A DNA stretch of 64,000 nucleotides from Chryseosolibacter histidinae (GTDB taxonomy: Bacteria > Bacteroidota > Bacteroidia > Cytophagales > Cyclobacteriaceae): positions 265,015 to 329,014 of the forward strand of contig NZ_JAHESF010000004.1 of the NCBI RefSeq assembly GCF_018598225.1, written 5' to 3'. Numbering within the stretch: position 1 is the first letter of the stretch; each line of letters begins with the position of its first letter. Shown piece by piece: positions 34,758 to 43,003 of the stretch. The notes under the pieces were generated by a model. It was not told where the DNA came from. It made no database searches and saw only the letters and a list, made by a program, of their open reading frames with translations. Both the position numbers and the translations under genes were made by a program.

Positions 34758-35330
34758 ATGTTAAGAAGAACAGCCCTTAAACAACTGATGCTTGCGGCAG
34801 GAGGTGCTGCATTGTTGCCCGCCTGCGTCAGAAACCTCACAGAGACCACCCTGGTCCTGAAAAATTTAAAGATCTCCGGCGATGATGAATCACTGCTCGC
34901 TGAAATAACCGAGACCATCATTCCCGCTACGGAAACACCCGGGGCGAAAGACCTGAAGCTGCATCAATTTGTGCTGCGCATGGTTGACGATTGCTATGAA
35001 CCGGAGCAGCAACAGAAGTTCAGCGCCGGCCTTGCTGCGTTTTCGAAAATGGCGGAGGCAGAAACCGGAGATTCGTTTATGGCGCTCAGCAAGCAGCAAA
35101 GAGAAGACCTGCTCAGGCAACTGGAGCTGGCGAAAACGGGCGATAATAAAGACGGGAAACAGGAACCTGTCAATACCTTCTATTCCATAACAAGAGATCT
35201 CACCATCAAGGGCTATATCACTTCTGAATATGTGCTGACCGAACAACTGTATTACAACATGATCCCCGGACGATTCGAAGGCTGTGTGGAGATCAAAGAT
35301 GCTAACGACTATAAAACGATCCTGGGATGA
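34758..35330 (+). CDS. Gluconate 2-dehydrogenase subunit 3 family protein (Tat/lipoprotein signal)
   Basis: 190 residues. The N-terminus combines a twin-arginine-like start (M-L-R-R-T-A-L-K) with a lipobox (ALLPAC, Cys23), so it may be a Tat-exported lipoprotein. The remainder (LLAEITETIIPATETPGAKD, VLRMVDDCYE, FMALSKQQREDLLRQLE, EQLYYNMIPGRFEGC) is the gluconate_2-dh3 family, the small subunit that escorts a GMC flavoprotein through the Tat pathway. The TGA stop overlaps the ATG of the GMC gene (ATGA), so the two subunits are translationally coupled. tatA is immediately upstream. Confidence 0.9.
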   Translation: MLRRTALKQLMLAAGGAALLPACVRNLTETTLVLKNLKISGDDESLLAEITETIIPATETPGAKDLKLHQFVLRMVDDCYEPEQQQKFSAGLAAFSKMAEAETGDSFMALSKQQREDLLRQLELAKTGDNKDGKQEPVNTFYSITRDLTIKGYITSEYVLTEQLYYNMIPGRFEGCVEIKDANDYKTILG

Positions 35331-37038
35331 GTAACCTGAATATCAAAGGAAAACAACAGCAGACCTACGATGCGATCGTCATCGGTTCGGGTATCAGCGG
35401 AGGTTGGGCTGCAAAAGAGCTGGCGGAGAAAGGCCTGAAAACATTGGTGCTGGAAAGGGGAAGGGATGTAAAACACGGAGTAGATTACCCCACCACCAGC
35501 ATGCCGCCGTGGCAGTTCGAGCACCGGGGGCAGATCCCGCTGGAGATCCAGAAGGCAAACCCTGTTGTGAGCAAGTGTTACGCCTTCCGGGAGGATGCAG
35601 CGCATTTTTTTGTGAAAGACGACGAGCATCCGTATACCCAGGAGAAACCGTTCGATTGGATCCGCGGCTACCAGGTGGGCGGAAAATCGCTGCTGTGGGC
35701 AAGCAGACCCAACGCTGGAGTGATTTTGATTTCGAAGGACCGGCGCGTGATGGCTTTGCCGTTGACTGGCCTATCCGGTACAAAGACATCGATCCGTGGT
35801 ACAGCTACGTCGAAAAATTTGTCGGCATCTCGGGCAATAAAGATGGCCTTCCGCAGCTTCCCGATGGCGAGTTCCTTCCGCCGATGCAGATGACCTGTGT
35901 GGAGGACTTCTTCAAGGGAAAAGTAGCAAGCCTCTACAAAGATCGTCATGTGATCATCGGGCGATGTGCGCACATCACGGAAGCACAGGAGGTGCACAAA
36001 CAGCAGGGGCGGGGCACATGCCAGCACCGTAATTTGTGCCAGCGTGGTTGTCCTTTCGGAGGATATTTCAGCAGCAACGCATCAACCATTCCCTGGGCAT
36101 TGCGCACCGGCAACGTTACCCTGAAACCTGACTCTGTAGTGCATTCCATTATTTATGATGAAAATGCGCAGCGTGCTTCCGGTGTGAGGGTGATCGATGC
36201 AAAAACAAAAGAGACTACAGAATATTTCGCACGCATCATTTTTGTAAATGCGGCCGCGTTGAATACCAACCTCATTCTGCTCAACTCAACTTCGTCAAGA
36301 TTCCCGAAAGGCCTGGGCAACGACAACGGCCTGCTCGGCAAGTTTGTTGCTTTCCATAATTACCGCGCAAGGATCTCGGCCGAATACGAAGGCTTCGGGA
36401 ATTTTACAAAATATGGCAACCGGCCCAACGGATGTTACATCCCGCGGTTCAGGAATGTGTTTAAGCAGGAGACCGATTTTCTGCGCGGCTATGCTGCGGG
36501 TTTCTCCGCATTCCGCCGACTCGATCACAGTGACGATGGTGTGGGCGCAGTCCTTAAGGCCAACCTGCTGAAACCTTCCCTGGGCAACTGGGACGTGGGC
36601 TCTCACATGATGGGCGAGACTATACCGAAAGAAACGAATTACGTTGCGCTGGACGACGCGAAGAAAGATACGTGGGGCATTCCACAGCTAAAGATTTCGG
36701 TAGACTACGATGACAACGATGAGAAGATGGTGGCCGATTTCCTGCAGCAGTTCACAGAGATGTACACAAAAGCGGGGTTCACCAACATCCGCACCAGCGA
36801 CTCCAAACAGGCGCCCGGCCTCGATATTCACGAGATGGGAGGCGTGCGCATGGGGCGTGATCCCAAGACATCACTGCTCAACAAATGGAACCAGTTGCAC
36901 GCCTGCAAGAATGTGTTTGTCACCGACGGAGCCTGCATGACCTCTACATCAACGCAGAACCCTTCGCTCACCTACATGGCCTTGACAGCAAGAGCAGCAG
37001 ACTACGCTGCAAAGCAGCTCGCTTCAGATAACCTCTGA
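35327..37038 (+). pseudogene. GMC-family oxidoreductase, flavoprotein subunit, with a -1 frameshift near base 35703
   Basis: The protein is split over two frames. Frame one starts at 35327 with an FAD Rossmann motif (AIVIGSGISGGWAAKELAEKG) and runs to GYQVGGKSLLWA. The family sequence then continues one frame over as QTQRWSDFDFEGPARDGFAV to the C-terminus (TQNPSLTYMALTARAADY) at 37038. Between GCA (35699-35701) and CAG (35704) only AG is present where a codon is needed; one extra G would restore an Arg and a ~570-residue protein. All later parts (GTCQHRNLCQRGCPFGGYF, DIHEMGGVRMGRDP) look intact. This is either a recent inactivating deletion or a sequence error. Partner of the subunit-3 gene; substrate unknown (sugar alcohol or aldose likely). 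Confidence 0.85.
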
Positions 37039-37039
37039 G

Positions 37040-37075
37040 ATCAATTGCCCCGGGTTTAAACCCGGGGCAATTGAT
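37040..37075. terminator. Perfect 36-bp palindrome between convergent genes
   Basis: ATCAATTGCCCCGGGTTT at 37040-37057 is followed directly by its exact reverse complement to 37075. It lies between the GMC stop (37036-37038) and the convergent stop at 37077-37079 with 1 base to spare on each side. It is most likely a bidirectional terminator. Confidence 0.8.
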
Positions 37076-37076
37076 T

Positions 37077-37373
37077 TCAATGCCAAAGCGCTGCCTTTTC
37101 GGTCAATGTTCTTTTCTCCTGAATGACAGGAATGTTGTGAACGCTCAGCAGATCTTTCAACGTATTGTTCCAGTCGCATGCCATAAAACGGAATGAGACC
37201 GTCGCGAGATCATCGGCATCTTTTTCAATAGGTGCGTTGTCAAGCGAGTAAGTGCACAGCGTACGGTACAGGTTATGCCGGTTGTACAGCAGGAACGCCT
37301 CCCATAATTTCACTTCGACGATGGCTTCTTTGGTCTCCTTGAAACCCGAAGGTTGATTGTTCATGCGTTGCAT
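37077..37373 (-). CDS. Hypothetical protein
   Basis: 98 residues from the Met at 37373 (a Met three codons later at 37364 is also possible). The frame stays open further upstream but that part (Cys-rich, no codon bias) does not look coding. The protein is soluble and has KLWEAFLLYNRHNLYRTLCT, then DLATVSFRFMACDWNNTLKDLL and a polar end. I recognise no family; size and mixed alpha/beta pattern suggest a small cytoplasmic protein. It is convergent with the GMC gene across the perfect palindrome. Confidence 0.55.
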   Translation of the reverse strand: MQRMNNQPSGFKETKEAIVEVKLWEAFLLYNRHNLYRTLCTYSLDNAPIEKDADDLATVSFRFMACDWNNTLKDLLSVHNIPVIQEKRTLTEKAALWH

Positions 37374-37876
37374 AAGTTTGATCTTTAGCCTTGAGATGGA
37401 ACTGCAAAACAAACACATGCAGTACGGAGATGCAATCGGTTGAAGGCACGTATAAGCTACTCGGCGCATTAATTGACTTTGCAACGATATGGCTGGTTGT
37501 CGTTAGCGCGGCCGCTTTATATTTACGGTCTCAATTTTACAAATCTTTGGATTCCCGGGTCCTGTCCGATCATCAATCCGTCTTTTCCGATTTCAGATCT
37601 CCAGCGTCGTTCAACCGTTAATTTTTAATCGTCAATTGTACATATAAGATTATCTTATATGTAAACCTAACCTGCAAAAAAATACGCTGGCACGGTTTTT
37701 TTATATTTCCCCAAATTTATAATATGCGGTCGTCTGCCGGTTTTCCGAAACGGGGAGACGTTGTGCCGCTTTTTTGATTATTTTTTAGTAAGAACGCATC
37801 GCTCTGATCCTAAAAACAAGTCACCGGACAACATTAGTTTTTTGGAGTTAAATACAGGCTAAACCCGAAGGGCCCT
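37374..37876. other. Divergent intergenic region with a 25-base palindrome
   Basis: 503 bases with no convincing gene. The main feature is the near-perfect palindrome TACATATAAGAT-T-ATCTTATATGTA at 37639-37663. The remainder is A/T-rich toward 37700 and should hold the promoters of the hypothetical gene and of the response regulator at 37877. Confidence 0.6.
37639..37663. repeat. Palindrome, 12-bp arms around a central T
   Basis: TACATATAAGAT (37639-37650) and ATCTTATATGTA (37652-37663) are exact inverted copies. It could be an operator or an RNA hairpin. A related 16-bp palindrome (ACATCTTATAAGATGT) is at 49834-49849. Confidence 0.7.
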
Positions 37877-38323
37877 ATGCGAATGTCAAACGGTGATTCA
37901 CCTCATGTGATGATTGCGGAAGATGATGATGACGACTACTACATTTTTTCAGTTGCCCTGGAAGAGCTGTCCATCACAGTTGTACTGACAAGAGCCCGGA
38001 ACGGGGATATCCTGGTGCGTCTGCTGGAAGATAAGGTGCCGGACATCCTGTTCCTGGACCTGATGTTGCCAGGCAAAGACGGCCGCCAGTGCCTGCGGGA
38101 GATCCGCGCCAACAACAAATACGATGCGCTGCCGGTGATCATGTACAGCTCGCTCAAGAGCATCGACGAGATCGAATTCTGCTACCGCGAAGGCGCCAAC
38201 CTCTATGTGATCAAACCAACCGCCTACACAGACCTCAAGGATATTTTGCAACGCATCCTCCATATCGATTGGAAAAAACTGCTCTACTATCCGCCCCTGT
38301 CCCAGTTTGTAATCAACGGTTAA
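37877..38323 (+). CDS. Single-domain response regulator (Rcp1-like)
   Basis: 148 residues: an acidic cluster E-D-D-D-D-D near residue 15, phospho-acceptor Asp in ILFLDLMLPGKDG (~residue 60), S-S in IMYSSLK and Lys in YVIKPTAYTDL. A short C-terminal extension (RILHIDWKKLLYYPPLSQFV) goes beyond the receiver fold. There is no output domain. The extension is found in regulators that serve multi-PAS or phytochrome kinases. The TAA stop (38321-38323) lies in the first heptad of repeat D2. A nearby second Met (codon 3) may be the true start. Confidence 0.92.
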   Translation: MRMSNGDSPHVMIAEDDDDDYYIFSVALEELSITVVLTRARNGDILVRLLEDKVPDILFLDLMLPGKDGRQCLREIRANNKYDALPVIMYSSLKSIDEIEFCYREGANLYVIKPTAYTDLKDILQRILHIDWKKLLYYPPLSQFVING

Positions 38324-38411
38324 CCGGTAACCAGTAATCGGTAATCAGTAATCAGTGTGCTATTGATAACCGACACACCGATTACCGGTAACCGATTACC
38401 CGATCACCGAT
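38317..38411. repeat. Heptad inverted-repeat element D2 (word TCGGTAA)
   Basis: The left arm 38317-38358 reads CGGTTAA, CCGGTAA, CCAGTAA, TCGGTAA, TCAGTAA, TCAGTGT. The right arm 38375-38409 reads ACACCGA, TTACCGG, TAACCGA, TTACCCG, ATCACCG. The TAA stop of the response regulator is in the first heptad. The spacer is ~16 bases. Confidence 0.9.
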
Positions 38412-38561
38412 TTTGGGAACGGTACCGGAAATGGCAATGCCGTTTTTTGTTACATGCGGTATGCGTCTTATCGATCATAATCATTATTATTGAAGGCATT
38501 GACGTTCAGCAACGGCTGAGTCAGGCATTTGCAAAACCGATTTATCCGAACAATCTGACCT

Positions 38562-39881
38562 ATGAACCGAAAAACTTTCATTTACAACTCCGGCCTTGCG
38601 GCAGCGTCTATGTTCCTCCCGAAAAGTGTATTTGCTTTTACGGGCTCACCGGCCAACAAGGTGGTGGTGGCGGTGATGGGCACCAACGGAAGAGGTGAGT
38701 TCCTGGCAAACAGCTTTGCCAAACTTCCCGATGTGGAAGTAGGGTACATCTGCGATGTTGATGAAACCGTGCTGGCGAAGACCATCGAGAGTGTTGCCAA
38801 GATCACGGGTAAAAAGCCGCAGGGTGTAACGGATATCCGGAAGCTTCTTGAAAAGAAAGATTTTGATGCGCTGGTAGTGGCCGCGCCTGATCACTGGCAT
38901 ACGCCGGCATCCATTATGGCTTTGCAGGCAGGTAAGCACGTGTATGTTGAGAAACCTTGCAGCCACAATCCGCAGGAAGGTGAGTGGCTGGTGAAGGCGC
39001 AGCAGAAATACAACAAGCTGGTGCAGATGGGAAGTCAGCGCAGGTCGTTCAGCAACGTGCAGGATGCCGTTAAAAAGTTGCGCGAAGGTGCTATCGGCCG
39101 CGTGTATTTCGCAAGAGGATGGTACACCAACCAGCGCGCATCCATCGGTAAAGGCAAAGAGGTGGCGCCACCTGCAAACCTAAATTTCGATCTCTGGCAG
39201 GGACCCGCACCGCGCAGAAAATACCGCGACAACCTGGTACACTATAACTGGCACTGGTTCTGGCACTGGGGCACAGGCGAAGCGCTGAATAACGGTACGC
39301 ATGAGCTCGACGTGATCCGCTGGGGCCTTGGCGTTGATTATCCCGTCAAGGTGGTTTCAGCCGGCGGACGTTTTCAGTTCCAGGACGACTGGGAAACACC
39401 CGATACACAAACCATCACATACAATTTTGCGAACAACACAGGCTGCACCTGGGAAGGCAGAAGCTGCAACCGTTTTGAGTCAGAAGGCTCGGGACGTGGT
39501 GTGATCTTCTATGGCGACCAGGGTACACTGGTGTATGTCACCGGCAATAGCTATAGCATTTATGACAAGGAGAACAAGAAGGTGGTGCTGGAAGTGAAAG
39601 ACGACACACCGATGGACCCCACCAACAAAGTGAGCCCGTTCGAGAAGCTTGAGTTTGTACACCTCACCAATTTTGTGGAAGCCATCCGCGGCAATGCCAA
39701 GCTGAATGCACCGATCGAAGAAGGCCATAAGTCCACGTTGCTTCCGCAGCTCGGCAACATCGCCTACCGCACAGGAAGGGTGCTGACCTGCGACCCGTCT
39801 AACGGACATATCCTCAACGACAAGGAAGCCATGAAATTATGGGGCAGGGAGTATGAAAAAGGATGGGAGCCTAAGATCTGA
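38562..39881 (+). CDS. Gfo/Idh/MocA-family oxidoreductase, exported
   Basis: 439 residues. The N-terminus N-R-K-T-F-I then GLAAASMFLPKSVFAF is an export signal of the Tat-like type frequent in Bacteroidota members of this family. An NAD(P)-binding Rossmann fold follows (KVVVAVMGTNGRGEFLA), with VAAPDHWHTPASIMALQAGK, then the E-K-P motif (catalytic Lys131) and a C-terminal alpha/beta substrate domain (WHWFWHWGTGEALNNGTHEL, with the usual G-x-x-x-D-x-x-x-H pattern). It lies 27 bases upstream of a sugar phosphate isomerase/epimerase-type gene. The pair is typical of periplasmic sugar 3-keto or inositol modification; the exact substrate is unknown. Confidence 0.92.
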   Translation: MNRKTFIYNSGLAAASMFLPKSVFAFTGSPANKVVVAVMGTNGRGEFLANSFAKLPDVEVGYICDVDETVLAKTIESVAKITGKKPQGVTDIRKLLEKKDFDALVVAAPDHWHTPASIMALQAGKHVYVEKPCSHNPQEGEWLVKAQQKYNKLVQMGSQRRSFSNVQDAVKKLREGAIGRVYFARGWYTNQRASIGKGKEVAPPANLNFDLWQGPAPRRKYRDNLVHYNWHWFWHWGTGEALNNGTHELDVIRWGLGVDYPVKVVSAGGRFQFQDDWETPDTQTITYNFANNTGCTWEGRSCNRFESEGSGRGVIFYGDQGTLVYVTGNSYSIYDKENKKVVLEVKDDTPMDPTNKVSPFEKLEFVHLTNFVEAIRGNAKLNAPIEEGHKSTLLPQLGNIAYRTGRVLTCDPSNGHILNDKEAMKLWGREYEKGWEPKI

Positions 39882-39908
39882 TCGCAAAAAAACATTGTAT
39901 TGAACAAC

Positions 39909-40754
39909 ATGAAAAAACTGATATTGCCAGCAATGCTCGCCTTCGTTACAACCATGACGGCAGCACAGTCTATCGGCAAGTACCTCGAAACACGTCTCGG
40001 CGTAGTCTCGTATACCCACCGGCGGTCCTTTCAAAAAGATGTAGCCGCCACGTTAGACACCATCAAGGCGTTGGGCTTCACCAACATCGAGATCTCGAAT
40101 CTGTTCGGCAAAACAGCTGCGGAGTTCAGAAAGCTGCTCGACGAGCGCGGCATCCGTTGCACCTCGTTCGGAGTGGGTTATCCCGACCTCGTGAACAAGA
40201 CCGATGAAGTGGGAAACAATGCCAAAACACTCGGGGCGTCATTTGTGCGGGTGGCGTGGATCCCGCATGAAGGTAGCTTCACCATCGAAACCGCGAAGCA
40301 GGCTGTAGCCGATTTCAACGCAGCGGGAAAAACGCTGAAAGAAAAGTACGGCCTCTCGTTCTGCTATCATAACCATGGATACGAGTTTCAGCCTTATGAA
40401 AAGGGAACATACTTCGATTTTATCGCCGCCAATACCAATCCGGCTTACGTGAATTTTGAGATCGACATCTTGTGGGCCTTCTTCCCTGGCGCAGATCCCG
40501 CCGCCCTCATCCGCAAGCACGGTAACAGAATGAAGCTCATGCACGTGAAGGATCTCAGGAAAGGTGTGAAAGGAGATTTCTCAGGCAAAACCGACGGAAA
40601 TAACGATGTAGCTGTCGGCACCGGCCAGATCGATATCCCGGCGGTGATGAAAGCAGCCAAAAAAGCCGGTGTGATCTATTACTATATCGAAGACGAAAGC
40701 GACCATGTGGGCGTTCAGGTGCCCCAAAGCCTCGCTTATCTTAAAAAGTTATAG
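39909..40754 (+). CDS. Sugar phosphate isomerase/epimerase family protein (AP endonuclease-2 TIM barrel), exported
   Basis: 281 residues from ATG 39909, giving the signal peptide KKLILPAMLAFVTTMTAAQ. A TIM barrel follows: VAATLDTIKALGFTNIEISN, FRKLLDERGIRCTSFGVGY, GLSFCYHNHGYEFQP, VNFEIDILWAFFPGADP, MKLMHVKDLRKG and IYYYIEDESDHVGVQ. The metal-ligand positions expected in the xylose isomerase-like family (E in EIS, H in HNHG, D in EID, H in MHVKD, E in YIEDE) are present. It forms an operon with the upstream Gfo/Idh oxidoreductase. Sugar isomerisation, epimerisation or 3-keto-sugar cleavage is likely; substrate unknown. Confidence 0.9.
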   Translation: MKKLILPAMLAFVTTMTAAQSIGKYLETRLGVVSYTHRRSFQKDVAATLDTIKALGFTNIEISNLFGKTAAEFRKLLDERGIRCTSFGVGYPDLVNKTDEVGNNAKTLGASFVRVAWIPHEGSFTIETAKQAVADFNAAGKTLKEKYGLSFCYHNHGYEFQPYEKGTYFDFIAANTNPAYVNFEIDILWAFFPGADPAALIRKHGNRMKLMHVKDLRKGVKGDFSGKTDGNNDVAVGTGQIDIPAVMKAAKKAGVIYYYIEDESDHVGVQVPQSLAYLKKL

Positions 40755-40763
40755 ATCCGGGCG

Positions 40764-40955
40764 CTATTTCTTTTTTCCGTCCTTGAACTCGCCCAGGTAG
40801 TTCACGCTGTAAGCGTTCTGATACTGCCGGATGGCTGTTTGTATTTCGGGATAAGAGTCTCTTCTGATCTTGGTGCCTTTCAACGCACCTTTGTTGCGGA
40901 CTTCGATGTAAAAACCGTCTTTTAATTTGATCTCACGCGTTACTGGTCTACCCAT
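40764..40955 (-). CDS. Small conserved hypothetical protein
   Basis: 63 residues, basic, no membrane segment: G-R-P-V-T-R-E-I-K-L-K-D-G-F-Y-I-E-V-R, then a turn with GTKIRRDSYPEIQTAIRQY and a lysine-rich end. The beta-beta-alpha pattern (two strands followed by one helix) suggests a small nucleic-acid-associated or DUF-type protein, but I recognise no family. It is convergent with the isomerase gene, 9 bases apart. Codon use matches its neighbours. Confidence 0.65.
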   Translation of the reverse strand: MGRPVTREIKLKDGFYIEVRNKGALKGTKIRRDSYPEIQTAIRQYQNAYSVNYLGEFKDGKKK

Positions 40956-41199
40956 ACATTTTTCTGATTTGTGCTTACAAGTATACCTGTTCTAAGGCTC
41001 TGTTTGGTTCAAAAGATTGGAAAATGGGCTCAACAGCTCAGAAAGCCGTTTTTTAGTGATTTTGAATACCTTAAAAGGCACTAAGGTACAGGTATTAGGC
41101 AAGCGTTTTAAGCTAATTTGTTGGCCAACCGGGCTTTATACCATGAGTGACCTGTTTGGTAAACCAGGGGCAGGCGAATAAAGTTCATAAGCCTGATTT

Positions 41200-42111
41200 T
41201 CAGCAATCTTCGAGCTGGCAATGCGCCTGCAGCTGCTCGGTCTCTATGGTGATATGGTTCAGGTGAAGGTGCTCCAGGCAATGCCGGGCCTCACCCTTGA
41301 TCTTTTCAGTTTCCTGGAAAGTTACGGTATTATTCACCACCAGGTGCAGCGTCAGGATGTTATACTGCCCGTCCATGGACCAGGCGTGGATGTCGTGAAC
41401 GCCTTCTACCCCCGGAATGGTCATCAGTTTCTTTTTGATGGCCACTTCGTCTACATTTTCAGGCACCCCCTGCAGGAGGATCCGCAGCAGCGACCTGATG
41501 TTTTTATACACGTTGAAAAGAATGAAGACCGATATGCCAACAGACAGGATCGGATCGAGAATAGGAACATCAAAGAACATCATCACAATACTTCCGATGA
41601 GCACGGCGGTCCAGCCCAGCACATCTTCCATAAAGTGAAGCGACACCACCCGCTCGTTAAGACTCTTTCCCTTCTGGAGCCGGAGCATGGCCGCACCATT
41701 CACAACAATACCCATCACCGCCAGCAGCAGCATTCCCTTCGTATCCGGCGTCTGCGGCTCCGCAAGCCTGCCGATAGCTTCGCGCAGAATGAAGATCGAT
41801 CCGATCACAAGCACCAGCGAGTTGATGATAGCACCCAGCAACGAGAACCGCCGGTAACCATAAGAAAACGAAGCATCACGTTTCTGCTTCGATTTCTTTT
41901 GAAAGTACCATGACAATCCCAGCGACAGGCTGTCGCCAAAATCATGAAGCGCATCCGAAAGAATGGCAACGCTGTTGGTATAAAGACCTCCTGCAACTTC
42001 GATGAGCGCAAACACGGTATTGAGCCAGAAAGCAGCTGATATATTTCCAGCCGAATGATCATGATGATGGTGATGATGATGCCCGTGTGAATGTGAATGA
42101 TCGTGTGCCAT
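41200..42111 (-). CDS. Cation diffusion facilitator (CzcD/ZitB-type zinc exporter)
   Basis: 303 residues. A His-rich N-terminus (H-D-H-S-H-S-H-G-H6) probably binds zinc. Six membrane spans follow, with the family metal-site residues in ILSDALHDFGDSLSLGLSW (TM2) and SLHFMEDVLGWTAVLIGS (TM5), and a cytoplasmic C-terminal ferredoxin-like domain (GVEGVHDIHAWSMDGQYNIL) ending in a Cys/His-containing tail (LQAHCQLEDC). It would export Zn2+ or Cd2+/Co2+ from the cytoplasm using the proton gradient. Single gene; no metal-responsive regulator nearby. Confidence 0.95.
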   Translation of the reverse strand: MAHDHSHSHGHHHHHHHDHSAGNISAAFWLNTVFALIEVAGGLYTNSVAILSDALHDFGDSLSLGLSWYFQKKSKQKRDASFSYGYRRFSLLGAIINSLVLVIGSIFILREAIGRLAEPQTPDTKGMLLLAVMGIVVNGAAMLRLQKGKSLNERVVSLHFMEDVLGWTAVLIGSIVMMFFDVPILDPILSVGISVFILFNVYKNIRSLLRILLQGVPENVDEVAIKKKLMTIPGVEGVHDIHAWSMDGQYNILTLHLVVNNTVTFQETEKIKGEARHCLEHLHLNHITIETEQLQAHCQLEDC

Positions 42112-42224
42112 AAAAATGTGCGCTGCCCCTGGATGATCCGTGTGATGAGATCATTTTTACCAAAAGTAGGCCAAAATACAGTGCAACAGGTTTGCAGGAA
42201 GAATTTAAGTCGATAGGAGCGCCC

Positions 42225-42295
42225 AACCCTTTGAGGGCTTTTCAGGAGGCAGTAACAGTGGATCAGCACAGGCACCTGCAAACCCTCAAAGGGTT
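42225..42295. repeat. Inverted repeat J with 13-base arms
   Basis: AACCCTTTGAGGG at 42225-42237 is exactly inverted at 42283-42295. The same word core (ACCCTCAAAGGGT) surrounds the stop codon of the HAMP kinase at 18985-18997. Confidence 0.6.
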
Positions 42296-42316
42296 TCTCC
42301 AAGCGTGAGTTCTTTT

Positions 42317-42368
42317 AGTCGTCGGACCACTAGCCGCGCGCATGCATTTGCGCAGTGGTCTGACGACT
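42317..42368. repeat. Hairpin E2 (15-bp arms)
   Basis: AGTCGTCGGACCACT (42317-42331) is inverted as AGTGGTCTGACGACT (42354-42368) with one G-T type mismatch. It is homologous to E1 and E3. It is the only copy not at a recognised gene end. Confidence 0.75.
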
Positions 42369-42494
42369 ATCCAGCTCTTCTAACCAAAATCTAATCTGCC
42401 ATTTCGAACAGAATAGCGGGTACAGGCGTTAATCCGGCTGATACAGCTAAGCCATGGGTGGCATAGTTGAAAAAATGATGTATTTTTGACAGAT

Positions 42495-42839
42495 ATGAAA
42501 TTGTTCAGGGTCAAATTTGTTCGCGATGTAATGCTTCTCATTGCAGGACTCACCTTCCTGAACATGGGCTTTTTCCTGGCAGAGGCTGCAGCGCTGAAGC
42601 TGAAAAACACAAAGCTGTTGGAAAACATCGCCAGATCGGGTTTTGAAGAAGAACGCGATGGTGGCGAGGAGGCTCCCGGCGGTGATGCCAGCGAGGAAGA
42701 AGTCGACCTCATGAACAATCACTATTTCTTTCAGCAGTCGATTTCCTTTGAGTTCATACTGCAACGAAAGGGTGCGCATAACGAGCGGTTCTCTCCTCCG
42801 CATCATCTCGAAATTTTTTGTCCGCCTCCAGAGGCCTGA
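42495..42839 (+). CDS. Hypothetical single-span membrane protein
   Basis: 114 residues from ATG 42495. One membrane helix near the N-terminus (VMLLIAGLTFLNMGFFLAEA, residues ~12-31), then a polar region with an acidic stretch (EEERDGGEEAPGGDASEEE) and a C-terminal Pro/Phe-rich end. No family recognised. The regular hydrophobic/acidic layout and its position before the carbonic anhydrase gene (164 bases) support a real gene, but no partner or motif gives a role. TATTTTTG at 42481-42488 resembles a -7 box but is too close to the ATG to be convincing. Confidence 0.6.
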   Translation: MKLFRVKFVRDVMLLIAGLTFLNMGFFLAEAAALKLKNTKLLENIARSGFEEERDGGEEAPGGDASEEEVDLMNNHYFFQQSISFEFILQRKGAHNERFSPPHHLEIFCPPPEA

Positions 42840-43003
42840 TCACTTCCCTGCAGCTGATCACGGTTGCACAGCCTTCTAAGGCTACCCTGCATTTTGTTAT
42901 TCTTTAAATCCCCGAAGCCAGCGTTAGTGCTGGATTGCTTTGCGGCATTTTTTATGTGCTGTGCATGCTTCGGACTTGTAAAAATTACTCAACACGAATT
43001 ATT

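Larger units (their letters stand above)
42112..42494. other. Divergent intergenic region with two inverted repeats
   Basis: 383 bases. It holds an inverted repeat AACCCTTTGAGGG (42225-42237) / CCCTCAAAGGGTT (42283-42295) around a 45-base spacer, and hairpin E2 (42317-42368). No credible gene is seen, although the presence of E2, elsewhere at gene ends, hints that a short unrecognised transcript ends here. Confidence 0.6.

Noticed and set aside
42481..42488. TATTTTTG as -7 promoter box of the small membrane protein
   Set aside because: It lies 6 bases before the ATG, so a normal transcript start would fall at or after the start codon.
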